Shown: piece by piece, positions 1 to 11,840 of the stretch | How positions within the stretch are numbered: the stretch's first letter is position 1 | How the letters are laid out: each line of letters begins with the position of its first letter | NCBI RefSeq assembly: GCF_932526225.1 | Contig: NC_064036.1 | Span: 15,865,181 to 15,929,180, forward strand | Source: Nematostella vectensis | Lineage: Eukaryota; Cnidaria; Anthozoa; Actiniaria; Edwardsiidae | DNA: 64,000 nt | Direction: 5' to 3' | The notes under the pieces: model-generated | What the model was told of the DNA's origin: nothing | The model's input: only the letters and a program-made list of their open reading frames with translations | The model's database searches: none | Program-made: the position numbers and the translations under genes

Positions 1-487
1 TATGAAATTTTAGAAAGATTATAGAAATGTTATTCCGGGAAGACAGTTTTCGGGAGAAGGAATGTTTGATCACTAAATATATGCTAAACACTTGAATGTG
101 TGAAATGCTGAACAAAGCTATCTTGAGGAGCCTATTTCTACGTTCTATTTCTCTGTATGTAAAGGCTGAAAATACATTGGGAAGACTGCCGTGAAGAAAC
201 TTTAGATCGCTAAATGTTTGTTTGGCACGTGAATGTGTGAAAAGTCAGACAACTTTTTCTTCGCGGGAAACAATTTGTAAATAAAGTTCGGGAAGAGTTT
301 ATTTGCGAAGGAATGTTCGAATGCTAAATATATTTTTAAGACTTTTCGTAAAGAAACATTTGATCGCTAAGTGAATGTGTGAAAAGTCCGACACTTGTCT
401 TCGCGTGGATTCATTTGTTGATGTATTTGATGTAGTCTGTATTTCTCTGTATGTAAAGACTAAAAATACATTGGAATAGAATAGAAT

Positions 488-2314
488 TTGAAAGGGCAAT
501 CTAAAATGTTCGCAAGGGATTGCTTAGACAAGCAATTTTTAAGTCTAGCTAAACCTTTTCACGTGAGAAAAAGAAAAGTAGGAGTAGTAACTACTATGAC
601 GACATTGATAAACTCTCTCGCAAGATCACCCCAAACTTTACTTCATACAACATCTTATCGATGCTCTGATGTCTTTGTGTCATCTCAGCAACATTCAATT
701 GACGGAACTATGTACAAGGGACAAATGAGTTCTGTGCAATACATGCCTATGAAGCATGTTAAACAGCAAACAAAGGTCTTCTGTTTTTGCGAAACGACAA
801 CTGTATTTTTTTGTCAACAAAATTTATGTTGGTCACTCACCATACTCGCCAACAAAGTATGCTGGACCTTCAAGCATGGTCACTCACAGAATACTCTGGT
901 GGTTCAAACCTCAACAGAGAAATTTTTTTAGGCCTCCTAGAGACCTTAGATTGGTAGAAACTTTTATGTATACTGAAAGCTGTCAGAAAAGAAACAAGAA
1001 CCTTGTCATTATATCACTTGGTCAAGGACTTCGCTATCTTTTGGAACAGAACAGTCAGTCTACATAAGTGGTAAAACCAAATCGTGCTAAATTGAAGGAG
1101 TTCAAGCCAAAGGCGCAGTCTCAGGAGCAAAAGATTTGATTGTAAGGTATTCTTACAGTTATATTAGATGGCTACGATGAAATTCCATCAAAAGCAAATG
1201 CAGCAAACGCCTAGCTGAAAGCTGTCCGAAAAGAAACAAATACCTTGCCATTATATCACTTGGTTAAGGACTTTGCTATTTTTTGAAACAAACCGTCAGT
1301 CCACATAAGTGGTAAAACCAAATCGTGCTAAATTGAAGAGTTCAAGCCAAAGGAGCAGTCTCAGGAGCAAAAGATTTGATTGTAAGGTATTCTTACAGTT
1401 ATATTAGATGGCTACGATGAACTTCCATCAAAAGCAAATGCAGCAAACGCCTAGCTGAAAGCTGTCCGAAAAGAAACAAGAACCTTGCCATTATATCACT
1501 TGGTTAAGGACTTTGCTATCTTTTGAAACAAACCGTCAGTCCACATAGTGGTAAAACCAAATCGTGCTAAATTGAAGAGTTCAAGCCAAAGGAGCACCAC
1601 AGGAGCAAAAGATTTGATTGTAAGGTATCCTTACAGTTATATTAGATGGCTACGACGAACTACCATCAAAAGCAAATATGGCAAAAGATGTTAGATAAAG
1701 TCATTGATGGAAATATAAGTTAAAGTTGAATAAACCTGCGCTAAAGGAAGAAAAACGCCTAGCACCAAATCGTGCTAAATTGAAGGAGTTCAAGTCAAAG
1801 GCGCAGTCTCAGGAGCAAAAGATTTGATTGTAAGGTATTCTTACAGTTATATTAGATGGCTACGACGAACTACCAACAGAAGCAAATATGGCAAAAGATG
1901 TTAGAAAAAGTCATCGATGGAAATGCATTTGCATTAAGTTATATTAAATAACTTAATAATAAAACTCAAGGTATGCCTAATATTAGATGGCTTTGACGAA
2001 CTACTATCAGAGGCAAGTGAGGCAAGAGATATAAGATAAAGTTGAATAAACCTGCGCTTCAGGGAGAAAAACGCCTAGCAGCCAATATTCCAAGAGTTTC
2101 TAAGGGTTTGCCACTATTTTACTTGCTTGACAAAACAAGATCCAATAGGGATGGCTGTCAAGTTAGTCATGCAACGAGCTCGCATATCATTTATCAGATA
2201 GTGTTTTCTTTGATTATTTACTTAATTGTTTTAATTGAATTCAGCGCATCCTTGAAATCACCGAGAACATTAAAGATTATATCAACCGCACATATTTTCA
2301 CACTACGGTCATGA
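488..2314 (+). pseudogene. Decayed NACHT-like (Walker B) sequence, unit 1
   Basis: No intact gene. An open stretch (488-931, first ATG at 506) is cut by a frameshift and stop relative to units 3-4. Downstream, ~240-bp subrepeats start near 973, 1215 and 1455. Forward translations read I-L-D-G-Y-D-E-(I/L)-P at 1161-1187, 1401-1427, 1639-1665 and 1849-1875, and I-L-D-G-F-D-E-L-L at 1980-2006. This hhhhDGhDEL pattern, followed by an acidic or alanine-rich helix, is what the Walker B strand of NACHT ATPases (NLR-type immune receptors) looks like. Stop codons lie within 10-20 codons on both sides, and I see no P-loop. A 90-codon open stretch (2042-2314) with a hydrophobic segment follows, but it starts at TTG. 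The NACHT link rests on this short motif alone. Confidence 0.42.
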
Positions 2315-3139
2315 AGGAATTTAGTTGTCTTATGAATAGCCCTTTTAGTACATCATGTTTCATTCAGTAGTCGTACGGAGATAGTCAGAGTGAAAGGAAT
2401 GTTCTAGGAGTGAAGAGTATATTTTCGAGATACCGTCTAGATTTATGCGTGAAGTTTTGATCGCTTCTAGTTTAGCATACTGTATGACTCCAAACCTCCT
2501 TCTCGTGGGAATTACAATTTCAAGCAAGCGGTGACGAATATTTTTGGAAGTAAGTTCGATCTCTAAAACTTTCGGGAAGCTATAAGTTTGAAAAAAAAAA
2601 CATCGGTGGTGTCTTTTTTTTTTTTTTGGAAGGAATGTTAGATTGCTGTTTCTATGAAATTTTAGAAAGATTATAGAAATGTTATTCCGGGAAGACAGTT
2701 TTCGGGAGAAGGAATGTTTGATCACTAAATATATGCTAAACACTTGAATGTGTGAAATGCTGAACAAAGCTATCTTGAGGAGCCTATTTCTACGTTCTAT
2801 TTCTCTGTATGTAAAGGCTAAAAATACATTGGGAAGACTGCCGTGAAGAAACTTTAGATCGCTAAATGTTTGTTTGGCACGTGAATGTGTGAAAAGTCAG
2901 ACAACTTTTTCTTCGCGGGAAACAATTTGTAAATAAAGTTCGGGAAGAGTTTATTTGCGAAGGAATGTTCGAATGCTAAATATATTTTTAAGACTTTTCG
3001 TAAAGAAACATTTGATCGCTAAGTGAATGTGTGAAAAGTCCGACACTTGTCTTCGCGTGGATTCATTTGTTGATGTATTTGATGTAGTCTGTATTTCTCT
3101 GTATGTAAAGACTAAAAATACATTGGAATAGAATAGAAT

Positions 3140-4966
3140 TTGAAAGGGCAATCTAAAATGTTCGCAAGGGATTGCTTAGACAAGCAATTTTTAAGTCTAG
3201 CTAAACCTTTTCACGTGAGAAAAAGAAAAGTAGGAGTAGTAACTACTATGACGACATTGATAAACTCTCTCGCAAGATCACCCCAAACTTTACTTCATAC
3301 AACATCTTATCGATGCTCTGATGTCTTTGTGTCATCTCAGCAACATTCAATTGACGGAACTATGTACAAGGGACAAATGAGTTCTGTGCAATACATGCCT
3401 ATGAAGCATGTTAAACAGCAAACAAAGGTCTTCTGTTTTTGCGAAACGACAACTGTATTTTTTTGTCAACAAAATTTATGTTGGTCACTCACCATACTCG
3501 CCAACAAAGTATGCTGGACCTTCAAGCATGGTCACTCACAGAATACTCTGGTGGTTCAAACCTCAACAGAGAAATTTTTTTAGGCCTCCTAGAGACCTTA
3601 GATTGGTAGAAACTTTTATGTATACTGAAAGCTGTCAGAAAAGAAACAAGAACCTTGTCATTATATCACTTGGTCAAGGACTTCGCTATCTTTTGGAACA
3701 GAACAGTCAGTCTACATAAGTGGTAAAACCAAATCGTGCTAAATTGAAGGAGTTCAAGCCAAAGGCGCAGTCTCAGGAGCAAAAGATTTGATTGTAAGGT
3801 ATTCTTACAGTTATATTAGATGGCTACGATGAAATTCCATCAAAAGCAAATGCAGCAAACGCCTAGCTGAAAGCTGTCCGAAAAGAAACAAATACCTTGC
3901 CATTATATCACTTGGTTAAGGACTTTGCTATTTTTTGAAACAAACCGTCAGTCCACATAAGTGGTAAAACCAAATCGTGCTAAATTGAAGAGTTCAAGCC
4001 AAAGGAGCAGTCTCAGGAGCAAAAGATTTGATTGTAAGGTATTCTTACAGTTATATTAGATGGCTACGATGAACTTCCATCAAAAGCAAATGCAGCAAAC
4101 GCCTAGCTGAAAGCTGTCCGAAAAGAAACAAGAACCTTGCCATTATATCACTTGGTTAAGGACTTTGCTATCTTTTGAAACAAACCGTCAGTCCACATAG
4201 TGGTAAAACCAAATCGTGCTAAATTGAAGAGTTCAAGCCAAAGGAGCACCACAGGAGCAAAAGATTTGATTGTAAGGTATCCTTACAGTTATATTAGATG
4301 GCTACGACGAACTACCATCAAAAGCAAATATGGCAAAAGATGTTAGATAAAGTCATTGATGGAAATATAAGTTAAAGTTGAATAAACCTGCGCTAAAGGA
4401 AGAAAAACGCCTAGCACCAAATCGTGCTAAATTGAAGGAGTTCAAGTCAAAGGCGCAGTCTCAGGAGCAAAAGATTTGATTGTAAGGTATTCTTACAGTT
4501 ATATTAGATGGCTACGACGAACTACCAACAGAAGCAAATATGGCAAAAGATGTTAGAAAAAGTCATCGATGGAAATGCATTTGCATTAAGTTATATTAAA
4601 TAACTTAATAATAAAACTCAAGGTATGCCTAATATTAGATGGCTTTGACGAACTACTATCAGAGGCAAGTGAGGCAAGAGATATAAGATAAAGTTGAATA
4701 AACCTGCGCTTCAGGGAGAAAAACGCCTAGCAGCCAATATTCCAAGAGTTTCTAAGGGTTTGCCACTATTTTACTTGCTTGACAAAACAAGATCCAATAG
4801 GGATGGCTGTCAAGTTAGTCATGCAACGAGCTCGCATATCATTTATCAGATAGTGTTTTCTTTGATTATTTACTTAATTGTTTTAATTGAATTCAGCGCA
4901 TCCTTGAAATCACCGAGAACATTAAAGATTATATCAACCGCACATATTTTCACACTACGGTCATGA
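3140..4966 (+). pseudogene. Decayed NACHT-like sequence, unit 2
   Basis: Nearly base-for-base copy of unit 1 displaced by 2652 bp. It has the same two lesions in the upstream open stretch (3140-3583): an extra T in the poly-T near 3470 and a TAG where units 3-4 have GGG. Walker-B-like segments fall at about 3813, 4053, 4291, 4501 and 4632. The low divergence from unit 1 means very recent duplication, or gene conversion. Confidence 0.42.
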
Positions 4967-5793
4967 AGGAATTTAGTTGTCTTATGAATAGCCCTTTTAG
5001 TACATCATGTTTCATTCAGTAGTCGTACGGAGATAGTCAGAGTGAAAGGAATGTTCTAGGAGTGAAGAGTATATTTTCGAGATACCGTCTAGATTTATGC
5101 GTGAAGTTTTGATCGCTTCTAGTTTAGCATACTGTATGACTCCAAACCTCCTTCTCGTGGGAATTACAATTTCAAGCAAGCGGTGACGAATATTTTTGGA
5201 AGTAAGTTCGATCTCTAAAACTTTCGGGAAGCTATAAGTTTGAAAAAAAAAACATCGGTGGTGTCTTTTTTTTTTTTTTGGAAGGAATGTTAGATTGCTG
5301 TTTCTATGAAATTTTAGAAAGATTATAGAAATGTTATTCCGGGAAGACAGTTTTCGGGAGAAGGAATGTTTGATCACTAAATATATGCTAAACACTTGAA
5401 TGTGTGAAATGCTGAACAAAGCTATCTTGAGGAGCCTATTTCCACGTTCTATTTCTCTGTATGTTAAGGCTAAAAATACATTGGGAAGACTGCGGTGAAG
5501 AAACTTTAGATCGCTAATTGTTTGTTTGACACGTGAATGTGTGAAAAATCAGACAACTTTTTCTTCGCGGGAAACAATTTGTAAATAAAGTTCGGGAAGA
5601 GTTTATTTGCGAAGGAATGTTCGAATGCTAAATATATTTTTAAGACTTTTCGTAAAGAAACATTTGATCGCTAAGTGAATGTGTGAAAAGTCCGACACTT
5701 GTCTTCGCGTGGATTCATTTGTTGATGTATTTGATGTATAGTCTGTATTTCTCTGTATGTAAAGACTAAAAATACATTGGAATAGAATAGAAT

Positions 5794-7591
5794 TTGAAAG
5801 GGCAATCTAAAATGTTCGCAAGGGATTGCTTAGACAAGCAATTTTTAAGTCTAGCTAAACCTTTTCACGTGAGAAAAAGAAAAGTAGGAGTAGTAACTAC
5901 TATGACGACATTGATAAACTCTCTCGCAAGATCACCCCAAACTTTACTTCATACAACATCTTATCGATGCTCTGATGTCTTTGTGTCATCTCAGCAACAT
6001 TCAATTGACGGAACTATGTACAAGGGACAAATGAGTTCTGTGCAATACATGCCTATGAAGCATGTTCAACAGCAAACAAAGGTCTTCTGTTTTTGCGAAA
6101 CGACAACTGTATTTTTTGTCAACAAAATTTATGTTGGTCACTCACCATACTCGCCAACAAAGTATGCTGGACCTTCAAGCATGGTCACTCACAGAATACT
6201 CTGGTGGTTCAAACCTCAACAGAGAAATTTTTTTGGGCCTCCTAGAGACCTTAGATTGGTAGAAACTTTTATGTATACTGAAAGCTGTCCGAAAAGAAAC
6301 AAGAACCTTGCCATTATATCACTTGGTCAAGGACTTCGCTATCTTTTGGAACAGAACAGTCACTCTACATAAGTGGTAAAACCAAATCGTGCAAAATTGA
6401 AGAGTTCAAGCCAAAGGAGCAGTCTCAGGAGCAAAAGATTTGATTGTAAGGTATTCTTACAGTTATATTAGATGGCTACGACGAACTACCATCAAAAGCA
6501 AATATGGCAAAAGATGTTAGATAAAGTCATTGATGGAAATATAAGTTAAAGTTGAATAAACCTGCGCTAAAGGGAGAAAAACGCCTAGCACCAAATCGTG
6601 CTAAATTGAAGGAGTTCAAGCCAAAGGCGCAGTCTCAGGAGCAAAAGATTTGATTGTAAGGTATTCTTACAGTTATATTAGATGGCTACGATGAACTTCC
6701 ATCAAAAGCAAATGCAGCAAACGCCTAGCTGAAAGCTGTCCGAAAAGAAACAAATACCTTGCCTTTATATCACTTGGTTAAGGACTTTGCTATCTTTTGA
6801 AACAAACCGTCAGTCCACATAAGTGGTAAAACCAAATCGTGCTAAATTGAAGAGTTCAAGCCAAAGGAGCAGTCTCAGGAGCAAAAGATTTGATTGTAAG
6901 GTATTCTTACAGTTATATTAGATGGCTACGACGAACTACCATCAAAAGCAAATATGGCAAAAGATGTTAGATAAAGTCATTGATGGAAATATAAGTTAAA
7001 GTTGAATAAACCTGCGCTAAAGGGAGAAAAAACGCCTAGCACCGAATCGTGCTAAATTGAAGGAGTTCAAGCCAAAGGCGCAGTCTCAGGAGCAAAAGAT
7101 TTGATTGTAAGGTATTCTTACAGTTATATTAGATGGCTACGACGAACTACCATCAGAAGCAAATATGGCAAAAGATGTTAGAAAAAGTCATCGATGGAAA
7201 TGCATTTGCATTAAGTTATATTAAATAACTTAATAATAAAACTCAAGGTATGCCTAATATTAGATGGCTTTGACGAACTAGTATCAGAGGCAAGTGAGGC
7301 AAGAGATATAAGATAAAGTTGAATAAACCTGCGCTTCAGGGAGAAAAACGCCTAGCAGCCAATATTCCAAGAGTTTCTAAGGGTTTGCCACTATTTTACT
7401 TGCTTGACAAAACAAGATCCAATGGGGATGGCTGTCAAGTTAGTCATGCAACGAGCTCGCATATCATTTATCAGATAGTGTTTGCTTTGATTATTTACTT
7501 AATTGTTTTAATTGAATTCAGCGCATCCTTGAAATCACCGAGAACATTAAAGATTATATCAACCGCACATATTTTCACACTACGGTCATGA
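5794..7591 (+). pseudogene. Decayed NACHT-like sequence, unit 3, with the longer 192-codon open frame
   Basis: Here the upstream frame stays open from 5794 (TTG) or 5812 (ATG) to 6372. It reads through the site that is frameshifted in units 1-2 and ends just before the first DGYDELP repeat. I do not recognise the ~186-aa ATG-initiated product. It has several Cys, Ser and Thr residues and no evident signal peptide or membrane span. Walker-B-like segments lie at 6465-6491, 6675-6701, 6915-6941, 7126-7152 and 7257-7283, all closely bracketed by stops. The open frame may be the least decayed part of an old exon, or it may be open by chance. Confidence 0.4.
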
Positions 7592-8418
7592 AGGAATTTA
7601 GTTGTCTTATGAATAGCCCTTTTAGTACATCATGTTTCATTCAGTAGTCGTACGGAGATAGTCAGAGTGAAAGGAATGTTCTAGGAGTGAAGAGTATATT
7701 TTCGAGATACCGTCTAGATTTATGCGTGAAGTTTTGATCGCTTCTAGTTTAGCATACTGTATGACTCCAAACCTCCTTCTCGTGGGAATTACAATTTCAA
7801 GCAAGCGGTGACGAATATTTTTGGAAGTAAGTTCGATCTCTAAAACTTTCGGGAAGCTATAAGTTTGAAAAAAAAAACATCGGTGGTGTCTTTTTTTTTT
7901 TTTTGGAAGGAATGTTAGATTGCTGTTTCTATGAAATTTTAGAAAGATTATAGAAATGTTATTCCGGGAAGACAGTTTTCGGGAGAAGGAATGTTTGATC
8001 ACTAAATATATGCTAAACACTTGAATGTGTGAAATGCTGAACAAAGCTATCTTGAGGAGCCTATTTCCACGTTCTATTTCTCTGTATGTTAAGGCTAAAA
8101 ATACATTGGGAAGACTGCGGTGAAGAAACTTTAGATCGCTAATTGTTTGTTTGACACGTGAATGTGTGAAAAATCAGACAACTTTTTCTTCGCGGGAAAC
8201 AATTTGTAAATAAAGTTCGGGAAGAGTTTATTTGCGAAGGAATGTTCGAATGCTAAATATATTTTTAAGACTTTTCGTAAAGAAACATTTGATCGCTAAG
8301 TGAATGTGTGAAAAGTCCGACACTTGTCTTCGCGTGGATTCATTTGTTGATGTATTTGATGTATAGTCTGTATTTCTCTGTATGTAAAGACTAAAAATAC
8401 ATTGGAATAGAATAGAAT

Positions 8419-10005
8419 TTGAAAGGGCAATCTAAAATGTTCGCAAGGGATTGCTTAGACAAGCAATTTTTAAGTCTAGCTAAACCTTTTCACGTGAGAA
8501 AAAGAAAAGTAGGAGTAGTAACTACTATGACGACATTGATAAACTCTCTCGCAAGATCACCCCAAACTTTACTTCATACAACATCTTATCGATGCTCTGA
8601 TGTCTTTGTGTCATCTCAGCAACATTCAATTGACGGAACTATGTACAAGGGACAAATGAGTTCTGTGCAATACATGCCTATGAAGCATGTTCAACAGCAA
8701 ACAAAGGTCTTCTGTTTTTGCGAAACGACAACTGTATTTTTTGTCAACAAAATTTATGTTGGTCACTCACCATACTCGCCAACAAAGTATGCTGGACCTT
8801 CAAGCATGGTCACTCACAGAATACTCTGGTGGTTCAAACCTCAACAGAGAAATTTTTTTGGGCCTCCTAGAGACCTTAGATTGGTAGAAACTTTTATGTA
8901 TACTGAAAGCTGTCCGAAAAGAAACAAGAACCTTGCCATTATATCACTTGGTCAAGGACTTCGCTATCTTTTGGAACAGAACAGTCACTCTACATAAGTG
9001 GTAAAACCAAATCGTGCAAAATTGAAGAGTTCAAGCCAAAGGAGCAGTCTCAGGAGCAAAAGATTTGATTGTAAGGTATTCTTACAGTTATATTAGATGG
9101 CTACGACGAACTACCATCAAAAGCAAATATGGCAAAAGATGTTAGATAAAGTCATTGATGGAAATATAAGTTAAAGTTGAATAAACCTGCGCTAAAGGGA
9201 GAAAAACGCCTAGCACCAAATCGTGCTAAATTGAAGGAGTTCAAGCCAAAGGCGCAGTCTCAGGAGCAAAAGATTTGATTGTAAGGTATTCTTACAGTTA
9301 TATTAGATGGCTACGATGAACTTCCATCAAAAGCAAATGCAGCAAACGCCTAGCTGAAAGCTGTCCGAAAAGAAACAAATACCTTGCCTTTATATCACTT
9401 GGTTAAGGACTTTGCTATCTTTTGAAACAAACCGTCAGTCCACATAAGTGGTAAAACCAAATCGTGCTAAATTGAAGAGTTCAAGCCAAAGGAGCAGTCT
9501 CAGGAGCAAAAGATTTGATTGTAAGGTATTCTTACAGTTATATTAGATGGCTACGACGAACTACCATCAGAAGCAAATATGGCAAAAGATGTTAGAAAAA
9601 GTCACCGATGGAAATGCATTTGCATTAAGTTATATTAGATAACTTAATAATAAAACTCAAGGTATGCCTAATATTAGATGGCTTTGACGAACTACTATCA
9701 GAGGCAAGTGAGGCAAGAGATATAAGATAAAGTTGAATAAACCTGCGCTTTAGGGAGAAAAACGCCTAGCAGCCAATATTCCAAGAGTTTCTAAGGGTTT
9801 GCCACTATTTTACTTGCTTGACAAAACAAGATCCAATGGGGATGGCTGTCAAGTTAGTCATGCAACGAGCTCGCATATCATTTATCAGATAGTGTTTGCT
9901 TTGATTATTTACTTAATTGTTTTAATTGAATTCAGCGCATCCTTTAAATCACCGAGAACATTAAAGATTATATCAACCGCACATATTTTCACACTACGAT
10001 CATGA
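8419..10005 (+). pseudogene. Decayed NACHT-like sequence, unit 4
   Basis: Matches unit 3, including the 192-codon open frame at 8419-8997 (ATG at 8437). It has only four Walker-B-like segments (9090-9116, 9300-9326, 9540-9566, 9671-9697) because one ~210-bp subrepeat is missing. A TAG replaces CAG at about 9750, shortening the downstream 90-codon frame to 68 codons (9799-10005). Confidence 0.4.
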
Positions 10006-10570
10006 AGGAATTTAGTTGTCTTATGAATAGCCCTTTTAGTACATCATGTTTCATTCAGTAGTCGTACGGAGATAGTCAGAGTGAAAGGAATGTTCTAGGA
10101 GTGAAGAGTATATTTTCGAGATACCGTCTAGATTTATGCGTGAAGTTTTGATCGCTTCTAGTTTAGCATACTGTATGACTCAAACCTCCATCTCGGGGGA
10201 ATTACAATTTCAAGCAAGCGGTGACAAATATTTTTGGAAGTAAGTTCGATCTCTAAAACTTTCGGGAAGCTATAAGTTTGAAAAAAAAAACATCGGTGGT
10301 GTTTTTTTTTTTTTTTGAAGGAATGTTAAATTGCTGTTTCTATGAAATTTTAGAAAGATTATAGAAATGTTATTCCGGGAAGACAGTTTTCGGCAGAAGG
10401 AATGTTTGATCACTAAATATATGCTAAACACTTGAATGTGTGAAATGCTGAACAAAGCTATCTTGAGGAGCCTATTTCCACGTTCTATTTCTCTGTATGT
10501 AAAGGCTAAAAATACATTGGGAAGACTGCCGTGAAGAAACTTTAGACTTTAGAAACTTTTATGTATACTG

Positions 10571-11840
10571 TATATGGATAACTGGTTTCTAAGAATTAGC
10601 TTATTTCTAAAGCTTCAAGAACAGTTTCAACAGTTTCCATTATTCTTACTTGTATTTATCAAAAAACGCTTCTTGGAGTTTTCTGTGACCATTGTAAAAT
10701 GAATAATTTCTTCGTCGTTAGAAAGTACTGAATTGAACAAGAAATCAATTAAAATAGCAGACAGACGAAAACTTTTCTGCTTCTATGGAACCAAACAATA
10801 GAGGAACTCTGCAAAAGTTAGGGGTTAAGACTTTTCAAGCCTGGGGCACTGCAAGGTGCAGTGAATGTTGCATGGACTGTAGAAAAGATGAAGTTGACAG
10901 ATGCAGCTTCTCTGCTTTAGGCAGGACTGCCCAAAAGAACTCCAGGATAAATTTTACCTATCCAAAAGAACCGTCAATAGAAATGTTAAAAGGATTGAAA
11001 ACGGCATCAAAGCTTTGTTCACAACACAACAGAAGTTAAATGATTCATGGCTAAAACCTTTCAGCTTAACAAGCAAGGTAAAGAGCAAAGGAGAGCACAA
11101 ACGATTGATGATCTTCAAAAATGTTCTAGCTTCACAATTCTCGGAATGCAAAAGACCCAAAATGCCTTAGGGAAGTCGCTGGAGAACAGAGAAAGCCCAC
11201 ATCTAACTCAGATCTTCAAGACTTTTGGAAGTCTTGATCCTATTAGAAAAATTTTCAAGGCTACCAAGAGTGTATCAGGTCAACAGAAGGATTCCACAAA
11301 CAAAAAGAGCTACTATGTTGTGCAAGTGTTTTATTAAACTTATTATCTTTCTTTTATAATTAAAGTGTCGTTTTTAATTGGTACTACGATTTCTATTATC
11401 TTTTTGTTTATTAATTTTCTATCTAGTTCTGGCATATTTATTTATTATTATTTTCTAATTCATTTATATTCTTTTCTTCTGTTTGAAATATATTGTAATC
11501 ATGGTTATCCTAGGTATTTATGGTAATGCATTTTTACAAGCTAATAACCATTTAGTTATACCCAAATGATTAGATGATGCCTGTACAAAACAAAAGTACA
11601 AGACCTGTATTCACAGATTACGTTTTCCCTTTTCAACATTTGGACTCATATGATTTCCATAAAGCCATAGGATCCTGGGTCTACCAGAGTGAATCTCATC
11701 TTACTAACAAAATCGACCTTTTTAAGGATATTATTCAGTCCCCTGGAAATGAAGACACGCTTAAGTGCAATAATGATAACTAAATTGAATCTAATTATCA
11801 CTAGATAAAAAAGACCGGGAAATTCTTAGGAGAGGCGGAG
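10571..11840. other. Non-repetitive stretch with two small unrecognised ORFs
   Basis: This follows the end of the 2.65-kb array. Plus-strand ORFs at 10785-11039 (84 codons, Cys-rich) and 11047-11337 (96 codons, Lys/Gln-rich) both start with ATG and lie in different frames 8 nt apart. Neither resembles a family I know. They could be remnants of ORF1 of the LINE that follows, since they lie upstream on the same strand, but no RNA-binding or zinc-finger motif supports this. 11340-11840 is AT-rich with nothing recognisable. Confidence 0.4.

Larger units (their letters stand above)
1..10570. repeat. Tandem array of a 2.4-2.65 kb unit, four copies plus a truncated fifth
   Basis: The same sequence restarts at 1, 2653, 5305, 7930 and 10341, giving periods of 2652, 2652, 2625 and 2411 bp. 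Copies 1 and 2 are almost identical, and copies 3 and 4 share variants absent from 1 and 2, so the array probably grew by duplication of pairs. Copy 4 lacks one internal ~210-bp subrepeat that copy 3 has. The fifth copy stops near 10540, where it jumps by internal deletion to the 'tagaaacttttatgtatactg' segment (unit position ~953), then leaves the unit at about 10570. The first ~480 bp of each unit are diverged satellite-like monomers with the recurring words 'ggaatgtt', 'gatcgcta' and 'gaatgtgtgaaa'. Confidence 0.95.

Noticed and set aside
2360-2767. Minus-strand 135-codon ORF repeated in each 2.65-kb unit (5012-5419, 7637-8044)
   Set aside because: It runs through poly-A/poly-T tracts, has low-complexity composition, is on the strand opposite to the Walker-B-like text, and is broken in the fifth copy.
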